A DNA stretch of 13,376 nucleotides from NCBI GenBank assembly GCA_031278755.1, contig JAITJV010000217.1, forward strand, positions 1-13,376. The letters run 5' to 3'. The notes below the pieces were generated by a model. That model did not search any database, had not been told where the DNA came from, and worked only from the letters and a program-made list of their open reading frames with translations. Position 1 is the first letter of the stretch. Every line of letters begins with the position of its first letter. A program made the translations under genes and the position numbers. The stretch comes from Treponema sp. (GTDB lineage Bacteria > Spirochaetota > Spirochaetia > Treponematales > Breznakiellaceae). Below are positions 7,584-12,860 of the stretch, piece by piece.

Positions 7584-7613
7584 GAAAGGGCATGTACTGA
7601 AGAACAAGTTCAA

Positions 7614-9203
7614 TCACATAAGCGGCGCGAAGAGCCGCAGGACGTCCTGCACCACGCGCTGCAGGGCGTTTCTGGCGCAGTCGGCAAACGTTATCCGGTG
7701 GCAGATGGGAAGCGTGTCAAGAAAGTCCCGTTTGATTTCCTTTACGGAGCTGCTGTCGTAAACCAGCACGCCGCATTCAAAGTGAAGGTAAAGACTGCGG
7801 AAATCAAGGTTGGTAGTTCCCACGGTGGCAACCTTGTCGTCGGATACAAAGGTTTTACTGTGGTTAAAGCCCGATGTATATTCGTAGACTTTTACCCCCG
7901 CCGACACAAGCTGCCGATAATAGGACCGCGATGTGATGGCGACCATCCATTTGTCCCAGCGGTGCGGCGTGATGATCCTTACGTCAACGCCGCTTTTGGC
8001 CGCCAGCGTCAGGGCGGAAAGGAGGTTGTCGTCAACAACAAGGTACGGCGTATTGATGTACACGTACTGTTTCGCATTATTGATGATCCTGATATAGACA
8101 TGCTCGCCTACGTTTTCCTCATCAACAGGGCTGTCCGCGTAGGGCTGCACATGACCGTCGGATTTCTCCGTACAGGGGCCGGCCTTCCAGGGATAAAATG
8201 AAACATAGTCATCGCAGTCTTTCTGGTAGTAGTTCCATGTTCTGAGAAAAATCAAGGTAAGGGACCATGCCGCGTCCCCCGAGATCATGATCGCCGCATC
8301 CTTCCAGTGGCCGAAGCGGTCAATGGCGTTTATGTATTCATCGGCAAGGTTTATCCCTCCGGTAAAAGCGATCTTCCCGTCAACGGAAATTATCTTTCTG
8401 TGATCGCGGTTGTTCTGCAGCGACGAAAAGATAGGCCTGAACGGGTTAAAGATAACGCAGCGTATTCCTTTTCCTTCAAGCTGCTTCTTGAAATCAGGCG
8501 GCAGGGACATAAAGCATCCAAGATCGTCGTAGATGATGCGCACATCAAGCCCCTCGCCGGCCTTCCGTTCAAGTATGCCGAGAATGGGATCGAGCATCGC
8601 GCCCTGCCTCAGGATGAAAAATTCCATAAAGATGTACTTTTCCGCCTTTTCCAGCTCGGACAGAACCCGCTTGAAAAACACTTCCCCCGAATCAAGATAT
8701 TCCGTGCGCGTGTGGGCATAGACGGGGAAACCCGCGTATTCCTGAAGGTAATACGCCTGGGGGTAATGTTCAGGATGGACGGCGGCGATCATTGGGAGCC
8801 TGTTTCCGGGAAGGGAAAACAACGCCGCTGTTTCACCGCCCACTTTTGCCATGATCTTCTTTAGTTTACGGGGATTCGATTGCACGTAAAAGAAAATATA
8901 GAGAATGCCGCCGAAAATGGGAATCATCAGGATCAGAAAAATCCAGGTTAGTTTATAGGCCGACTTTTCTTTTTTGTTGAGTATGTAAAGGCTTACCAGT
9001 ATGCTTATTACATTGAGGCTCCAGTTGATATAATGGAAATATATGCTGGAACCGGCGATAAGAAACAGTAAAAACAGGATCTGGAAAAGAAGGACGGCCA
9101 TCACCAGGACCCGCCTTCTGAAAACCACCCGGACCCATTTTTTGCTAATCTGTTGAGGATTAGGAACCGCGGGCTTTTCGCCTGCAAAAAACATCATACC
9201 CAA
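7614..9203 (-). CDS. cls: Cardiolipin synthase (phospholipase D superfamily)
   Basis: Membrane enzyme of the two-HKD phospholipase D superfamily that makes cardiolipin from phosphatidylglycerol. About 529 residues. The N-terminus has hydrophobic spans near 33-56, 62-75 and 84-107, matching the usual cardiolipin synthase anchor. HKD motif 1 is H268-x-K270-x4-D275 inside DHRKIISVDG, followed by GGINLADEY; motif 2 is H448-x-K450-x4-D455 inside NHSKTFVSDD, followed by GTTNLDFRS. Both are intact, so the enzyme should be active. The longest frame starts with TTG at 9203, preceded by GGGGGA at 8 bp; ATG codons at 9197 and 9194 are alternatives with a poorer distance, so the start is uncertain by 2-3 residues. 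A TATAAT at 9218-9223 lies just upstream. It stands alone; the next gene downstream has its own promoter. Confidence 0.93.
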   Translation of the reverse strand: MGMMFFAGEKPAVPNPQQISKKWVRVVFRRRVLVMAVLLFQILFLLFLIAGSSIYFHYINWSLNVISILVSLYILNKKEKSAYKLTWIFLILMIPIFGGILYIFFYVQSNPRKLKKIMAKVGGETAALFSLPGNRLPMIAAVHPEHYPQAYYLQEYAGFPVYAHTRTEYLDSGEVFFKRVLSELEKAEKYIFMEFFILRQGAMLDPILGILERKAGEGLDVRIIYDDLGCFMSLPPDFKKQLEGKGIRCVIFNPFRPIFSSLQNNRDHRKIISVDGKIAFTGGINLADEYINAIDRFGHWKDAAIMISGDAAWSLTLIFLRTWNYYQKDCDDYVSFYPWKAGPCTEKSDGHVQPYADSPVDEENVGEHVYIRIINNAKQYVYINTPYLVVDDNLLSALTLAAKSGVDVRIITPHRWDKWMVAITSRSYYRQLVSAGVKVYEYTSGFNHSKTFVSDDKVATVGTTNLDFRSLYLHFECGVLVYDSSSVKEIKRDFLDTLPICHRITFADCARNALQRVVQDVLRLFAPLM

Positions 9204-9217
9204 AGGAACAATCCCCC

Positions 9218-9223
9218 ATTATA
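9218..9223 (-). promoter_or_regulatory. Candidate -10 element upstream of cls
   Basis: A perfect TATAAT on the minus strand in an AT-rich stretch, 14 bp before the TTG start. No good -35 is visible at 15-19 bp. If real, transcription would start near 9211 and give a very short leader, close to or within the GGGGGA that would serve as ribosome binding site; this makes either the promoter or the start choice doubtful. Confidence 0.35.
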
Positions 9224-9290
9224 TATCAATCAAAATATCACGAAGTCCCGTCAAAATCAAAGGACCCACGCAGGCGCGCGGCCAACGCCC

Positions 9291-9929
9291 CTACAGGGGC
9301 CACGGACCGGCCCCTTCCCTGAGAACGGAAATCTCATCCCCTGAAAGATCCAGAATCGTTGAAAAAGTACGGTTCTGTTCTTCCCCGCTGTCAAGAATAA
9401 GATCAACGCCTTTTATGTCTTCCAGTTCCCAGCCGCCTTCAAAAAGATCCTCCTCGGGAATGGGGGAATACGCTTCATCCGCGCCTTCCGTCATTTTCCG
9501 CTTCGCGGTTACCGAATAGAGGGGAGTCCCCAGCGACGCGATGATCCTCAGGGGAACAGGATGGTCGGGGATGCGTATACCCGCCTCGCTCCGGCGGAGG
9601 CCCAATGCCTTTTCCGTTCCCGAAAGGGTTTTGAGGATAAAAACATAAGGCCCCGGCGAAAGGCGTTTTATCAGCCTGAACCGGGTATTGTCCATGCTGC
9701 ACCATTCGCCGAACTGTGAAATATCGGAACAGAGGAGGGTAAAGTGCCGTTCGTCCCGCTGCGCCGAAAGAGTCCGCAGCCGCTTTACCCCTTCGCGGAT
9801 TTTGAGCGAACAGACAAGGCTCCAACTGGTATCGGTAGGCAAAGCGGCAACGCCCCCGCGTTCAAGCAGGCGTACCGTTTTTGCTACAACACGGTCGTCG
9901 ATGTTGCCGGGAACCACATACTCGATCAT
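9291..9929 (-). CDS. YciO/YrdC-family protein (Sua5-YciO-YrdC domain)
   Basis: Member of the Sua5/YciO/YrdC family, 212 residues. TsaC/YrdC members make threonylcarbamoyl-AMP for tRNA t6A; YciO members are paralogues whose role is less settled. The PTDT at the start of the core, the HFTLLCSDISQF stretch, SPGPYVFILK and GIRIPDHPVP follow the order of the RNA-binding YrdC domain and match the E. coli YciO pattern (HNFTLMCRDLS, TPGNYTFILK, GMRVPSNPI) more closely than YrdC. I therefore call it YciO-like and do not assign a t6A role. The frame is open upstream to 10019, but ATG 9929 leaves the normal N-terminus and avoids overlap with the preceding gene, which ends 16 bp away; the Shine-Dalgarno is weak. 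A small GCCCC/GGGGC hairpin (9287-9300) straddles the stop codon, without a T-run. Confidence 0.85.
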   Translation of the reverse strand: MIEYVVPGNIDDRVVAKTVRLLERGGVAALPTDTSWSLVCSLKIREGVKRLRTLSAQRDERHFTLLCSDISQFGEWCSMDNTRFRLIKRLSPGPYVFILKTLSGTEKALGLRRSEAGIRIPDHPVPLRIIASLGTPLYSVTAKRKMTEGADEAYSPIPEEDLFEGGWELEDIKGVDLILDSGEEQNRTFSTILDLSGDEISVLREGAGPWPL

Positions 9930-9945
9930 TTTGCGCGGCCGCCCG

Positions 9946-10389
9946 TCAGGGAACCCAGATAAGTTTATTCGGGGCGGATTCGTTGAGGAATATCTTTGTG
10001 AACCGCCCCGAATGTTCAACGCCGGGATTTTCGGGAAAGTACGTTTTTCTGAAAAACCAGATCACATCGGCCATCACAGGCGCCGAATTGGAAGGCGCGT
10101 AACGGAACCAGATTTCCTCATTTTCGAGGATTTGCTTCGCCTTTTTGTCGCCGGCAAGTTCACTGTCCGTGAGCCTGCGTATTTCCGTGCGCAGCCCGCC
10201 ATAGTGGGTCATCCCAACGGAAAGCAGGCGCAGGTGTTCGTGGTCGTCCATCCAGTAGATTTCGTAGATTCCCGCCACGGAAGGAACCTTTGCATTGATG
10301 GTCCAGCGCTCGGCGACTGAAAGAGGCGACCAGCTTACAAAGTAGTGAACTTCTTCGCCCTTTTCCCGGGCGGTGATTCCGTAATCCAT
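9946..10389 (-). CDS. Hypothetical protein, possibly a diverged GIY-YIG-fold protein
   Basis: Cytoplasmic protein of 147 residues with no signal peptide or membrane span; I do not recognise a named family. The layout resembles a GIY-YIG domain: GIYEIYW at 40-46 fits the first strand with the GIY tyrosine Y42, LLSVGMT at 55-61 fits the second (S57-V-G where YIG or YVG is usual), an arginine R67 sits in the following helix, and a strand (IWFRYAPS) plus helix ends in YFPENPG near 117-123, where the family usually has a Pro-x-x-Asn. The second tyrosine is a serine and no clear catalytic glutamate is seen, so nuclease activity is doubtful. It is paired with the YciO-like gene 16 bp downstream. A TATGAT sits 6 bp before the ATG, and there is no Shine-Dalgarno. 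Confidence 0.7.
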   Translation of the reverse strand: MDYGITAREKGEEVHYFVSWSPLSVAERWTINAKVPSVAGIYEIYWMDDHEHLRLLSVGMTHYGGLRTEIRRLTDSELAGDKKAKQILENEEIWFRYAPSNSAPVMADVIWFFRKTYFPENPGVEHSGRFTKIFLNESAPNKLIWVP

Positions 10390-10395
10390 GGCGTA

Positions 10396-10424
10396 ATCAT
10401 ATCACGGATGCGCCGGATTTTCCA
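10396..10424 (-). promoter_or_regulatory. Candidate promoter of the hypothetical-yciO pair, nearly leaderless
   Basis: TATGAT (10401-10396) with TGGAAA (10424-10419) 17 bp upstream on the minus strand. The -10 is only 6 bp from the ATG at 10389, so transcription would begin at or next to the start codon and no Shine-Dalgarno would be transcribed. Confidence 0.4.
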
Positions 10425-10562
10425 TGCCCAAAATCAACAACCCCGCCGCCGCAAACAGACGGGGGGCCTGTTTCCGCGCCCCCGTTCCGCGGCAGCGGCC
10501 TTTACCCTCCGGCCCCCCGCGCTCCAGCCCTGCCGCGCAGGGCTTCCGCTGCCCCCCAATTA

Positions 10563-10585
10563 TTCGAAAGCCTGGTTTAATACCC
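10563..10585 (+). repeat. Dispersed intergenic repeat, copy 2
   Basis: Matches the minus strand of 7561-7583 at 22 of 23 positions (single C/T difference at the ninth base). It is followed by a GCAAAC/GTTTGC hairpin (10590-10604) and a CTCTGCCGCGG segment that parallels the CTCTGCTCCGCGG after copy 1. Confidence 0.65.
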
Positions 10586-10656
10586 TGCCGCAAACTGTGT
10601 TTGCCCGCTCTGCCGCGGTTATAAAGATATGAAACCCGAATACAATACCTTATGAG

Positions 10657-10682
10657 ATCAACATACCGCGCGGTATGTTGAT
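10657..10682. repeat. Perfect 26-bp palindrome
   Basis: Two 13-base halves (ATCAACATACCGC and its exact reverse complement) meet with no spacer at 10669/10670. It ends in TTGATTTTCC on the plus strand, so a plus-strand RNA hairpin would have a short U-tract; no plus-strand gene lies upstream to need it. An operator, for example of a lost toxin-antitoxin pair whose toxin remnant follows 60 bp later, or a mobile-element end are alternatives. Confidence 0.75.
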
Positions 10683-10722
10683 TTTCCATTGAACTTGTTT
10701 CAAACCCGGTTGGTTATTGCAG

Positions 10723-10745
10723 GTTAAAGTCCATTGGACTTTAAC
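10723..10745. repeat. Inverted repeat, 11-bp arms around one base
   Basis: Arms 10723-10733 and 10735-10745 (GTTAAAGTCCA and its reverse complement) flank a single T. It ends exactly where the recognisable PIN-domain reading frame begins. Confidence 0.7.
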
Positions 10746-10906
10746 TGCCAAGTCTTTATTATGATTGTCTAATGATTGCCTCGGCGCTTAATTCGGGGTG
10801 TGAATATTTATTAACGGAAGACTTGGCAGATGGGCAGGTAATTGAAGATAGATTAACAATAGTAAATATTTTCGTGAAAGAGAATATGAGAAAATATTTA
10901 AAATAA
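10745..10906 (+). pseudogene. VapC-like PIN-domain toxin remnant (C-terminal part only)
   Basis: An in-frame stop at 10742-10744 is followed by 53 codons reading LPSLYYDCLMIASALNSG and then CEYLLTEDLADGQVI with a TIVNIF ending, closed by TAA at 10904. This is the pattern of the C-terminal third of VapC-type PIN-domain ribonucleases: the helix with the conserved aspartate (YYDCLMIASA) and the LTEDL strand with the late acidic residues. The N-terminal two thirds, with the first catalytic Asp, and any VapB antitoxin are missing, so it cannot be a working toxin. The only internal ATG (10772) has no Shine-Dalgarno. The stretch is much richer in AT than the genes around it, as expected for transferred DNA. 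The identification rests on motif recognition only. Confidence 0.72.
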
Positions 10907-11074
10907 GAAATTACAAGCACCGGCGCTTCGCATAACAGGCCTGTATGCGCTTCGGGGCTAAAGCCCCTCGGCCTCCGCAACGGCCGGATCGTTCTGCAAT
11001 GCGCCCCGGCGCGGCCGGGGAACATTCCCGCGCCGTTGCCCCGGCAAAGAAGCTCTGTAAAAACTTGAATTCGA
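10907..11074. other. Non-coding GC-rich hairpin cluster downstream of the PEGA-protein gene
   Basis: No gene seen. It packs several short stems: a GCAT/ATGC frame around the ACAGGCCTGT palindrome (about 10929-10947), GGGGCT/AGCCCC around 10954-10967, GGCC/GGCC around 10969-10984, and CCCCGGC-GCG-GCCGGGG around 11003-11019. GCGCTTCG occurs twice as a direct repeat, before and after the first palindrome. None has a following T-run, so I do not call a terminator for the gene ending at 11075. Confidence 0.5.
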
Positions 11075-12724
11075 TCACCACACAATCCCTATGCCTATTC
11101 CTCCGAATCCCCGTGTACCTGTTCTGTCTGTTTTAATTCCGCCCGAAAGCGTATATACGAAGATTGAAGGGGGCGGGTACCATTTGATTTCGGCGCCCAG
11201 TTCAAAGACGGCGGGTCCCTGCGCTGCGCGGTTTTTGGAGCGCGGGGAAAAGCTGAATTCGGGAAGGAAGGAAATTCCGGCAATAAAATAAGTATGCCTG
11301 AACAGTACGCCTGCGGGCAGAAACAGCCGGGGCGGGGAATCGCCGGGGAACGCGGTCCGTATGCCCGGCGCGAAGAGGAGGCTTAAGAAGCGGAAGTCCA
11401 GCGACAGGGGAAGCCTGATGGAAAGGCCTTCCTTTTGCGGCGTTTGATCGGGATCCTGAGACCAGCCGTAGGAAAGTCCGGCGGCCATTTCCAGGGGAAT
11501 TCCGGAAGACGTACGAAGGAACTGCCATTTCGCGGAAAGGGCGAGGCCCCACAGGGCCTCTTTCCCAAAAACGGGAACTGCGTTAAGAACCGCGGCCAGT
11601 TCGAGTTTTTCTATAACGCTGAGACGCGTTCCCGCTTCAAAGGGCAGGCTGGAAAAAACCCCGGCCTCGGAAGGGCGGCCGAAAAAAAGCCCGCCCTCAA
11701 TCTGAAAACTGCCCCGGGGAAGTACGGCGGGGGATGCTGCGAAAATAAGCCCCGGGACCGCCCCGTTGATTGACAGGGGATAAATATTGATTGAAGAATC
11801 TATTGCCGCTTCAAAGACAAGACTCTGCCGCACCGGTTCGGAATCGTCCCACGGAATGGAGACGCCTTCTATTGTTATCCGGTATACCCCGTCGGGCAGG
11901 ACGCCCTGTGCGCCCTGCTCCCTGCCGTTCCAGACTACCGTCTGCTGCCGGGATGTAAAGGGGCCGAGTTCGGCGGTGTAGACTGTTTCCCCTCCGGGGG
12001 CTTTTATGGTTATAAGCGCCTTTCCCGGGCTTGAAACTTCGAAGCCCGCGCGGGTAAGCCCCAGTGAGCCTGAATTGGCCGGATTGAAGCGGGGCCTTTC
12101 GACGCCTGTCTGCAGAATACGAAAAGGCGAAGGCGTAAGGACCAGTTCCGCCGGAATGATAAACCCTTCCCGTATGTATACTGTTGTGGAAGCGTCCGTC
12201 CATCCAAAAGAGCGGACCTGTATGGTATGGTAGCCGATCGGAAGGGTTATTCCCGTTCCTGCCGCGAGTTCTTCCACAGAAAACAATTCCTGTTTTCCAT
12301 CTATAAAAATTTCAGGCGCAAAAGGATACACGTCCGGGGAAGGGCTGCCTTCGCCCCGGCGCGCGGTGATAATGGCCTGTCCGACGGTTGCTTCAAGTTC
12401 TATGGACATCACAAGCCGGCTTCCCGATGAAAGGGTTACGTTGAAAACCCTTTCGCGGTAGCCTTCTTTTACAAGCCTGACGACGTGTATTCCGCTGTTT
12501 ACGTTCAGCGTCAACGGGCTAAGACCCTGTTCTATGCCGTCTACAAATACCCTGGCCTGGCTCGGTTCGGTGCGGACCATAAGGCCGCGGCCGGCTTCTT
12601 CCCGGAAAATATCCCCTTTGATTATTTCGTTGATCACCGCCGTCTGCCCGTGCACAAAAACAACTGCATGAAAACAGATCAGAAAAAACAGGAGGAAAAT
12701 ACGCGGCGCCGGTTTTGCCTTCAC
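11075..12724 (-). CDS. Exported PEGA-domain protein with FlgD-Ig-like domain and beta-barrel-like C-terminus
   Basis: 549-residue exported protein. Residues 1-26 are a signal peptide (basic start, hydrophobic core, VHG before QTA). Next comes a PEGA domain, about 46-112 (VRTEPSQARVFVDG, PLTLNVNSGIHVVRLVKEGY), then a second, longer PEGA-like segment to about 195 (PEIFIDGKQ, LPIGYHTIQVR). About 225-300 resembles the FlgD Ig-like fold (VVWNGREQGAQGVLPDGVYRITI). The last 220 residues alternate hydrophobic and polar residues in short strands and end in Trp, as outer-membrane beta-barrel proteins do. A plausible role is surface or cell-envelope binding, but no specific function can be assigned. The start is GTG 12724; no Shine-Dalgarno is visible, and a TATACT lies 6 bp upstream. 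The gene stands alone. Confidence 0.82.
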   Translation of the reverse strand: MKAKPAPRIFLLFFLICFHAVVFVHGQTAVINEIIKGDIFREEAGRGLMVRTEPSQARVFVDGIEQGLSPLTLNVNSGIHVVRLVKEGYRERVFNVTLSSGSRLVMSIELEATVGQAIITARRGEGSPSPDVYPFAPEIFIDGKQELFSVEELAAGTGITLPIGYHTIQVRSFGWTDASTTVYIREGFIIPAELVLTPSPFRILQTGVERPRFNPANSGSLGLTRAGFEVSSPGKALITIKAPGGETVYTAELGPFTSRQQTVVWNGREQGAQGVLPDGVYRITIEGVSIPWDDSEPVRQSLVFEAAIDSSINIYPLSINGAVPGLIFAASPAVLPRGSFQIEGGLFFGRPSEAGVFSSLPFEAGTRLSVIEKLELAAVLNAVPVFGKEALWGLALSAKWQFLRTSSGIPLEMAAGLSYGWSQDPDQTPQKEGLSIRLPLSLDFRFLSLLFAPGIRTAFPGDSPPRLFLPAGVLFRHTYFIAGISFLPEFSFSPRSKNRAAQGPAVFELGAEIKWYPPPSIFVYTLSGGIKTDRTGTRGFGGIGIGIVW

Positions 12725-12730
12725 CTTATT

Positions 12731-12736
12731 AGTATA
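12731..12736 (-). promoter_or_regulatory. Candidate -10 element of the PEGA-protein gene, nearly leaderless
   Basis: TATACT on the minus strand, with 6 bp (AATAAG) between it and the GTG start at 12724, the same distance as for the gene at 10389. The -35 region is weak (TTACTT at 18 bp). If used, the transcript would begin at the start codon. Confidence 0.35.
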
Positions 12737-12860
12737 ATCAATTTTTTCGGCTAAAAGTAAGGGCCGGATTCAAAAGGGAATTCCAACGAAGCCCGTCCGG
12801 TAGATCGTTTGGAAAATATGCCGTTTGTGAAGCGGGCCGGGAGTCCGTGTTACGCCTGGC

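Larger units (their letters stand above)
7242..7613. other. 372-bp intergenic region between cls and the dehydrogenase operon, rich in inverted repeats
   Basis: No convincing coding frame. On the dehydrogenase side it holds the Shine-Dalgarno, terminator-like hairpin, 15-bp inverted repeat and promoter listed separately. On the cls side (7415-7613) it is a chain of small inverted repeats: CCGGAA/TTCCGG at 7448-7460, GGCA/TGCC near 7459-7469, GCGGTT/AACCGC at 7486-7499, and the CTCCGCGGAG palindrome with GGAGC/GCTCC near 7541-7558. On the minus strand the 7486-7499 stem is followed by CGTTTTCTT and is a weak candidate terminator for cls. Bases 7561-7583 are shared with 10563-10585. Confidence 0.6.
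10390..10744. other. Non-coding, GC-rich stretch with hairpins and palindromes
   Basis: No credible gene on either strand; short open frames here are proline/arginine-rich low-complexity readings of GC-rich DNA. From 10425 to 10560 the sequence is very GC-rich with an 8-bp perfect stem at 10526-10544 (AGCCCTGC, loop CGC) and a looser ACGGGGG/CCCCCGT pair near 10460-10487. After 10561 it becomes AT-richer and holds repeat copy 2 (10563-10585), GCAAAC/GTTTGC at 10590-10604, the 26-bp palindrome at 10657 and the inverted repeat at 10723. Confidence 0.6.

Noticed and set aside
8307..8864. 185-codon plus-strand open frame inside cls
   Set aside because: Antisense to the first HKD motif region of cardiolipin synthase; no protein features.
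9688..10320. 210-codon plus-strand open frame opposite the YciO-like and 147-residue genes
   Set aside because: Antisense shadow; the minus strand carries the conserved YrdC-family sequence.
10402..10689. Small open frames in the GC-rich intergenic stretch
   Set aside because: Low-complexity Pro/Arg/Gly readings on both strands, no ribosome binding sites, interrupted by hairpins and palindromes.
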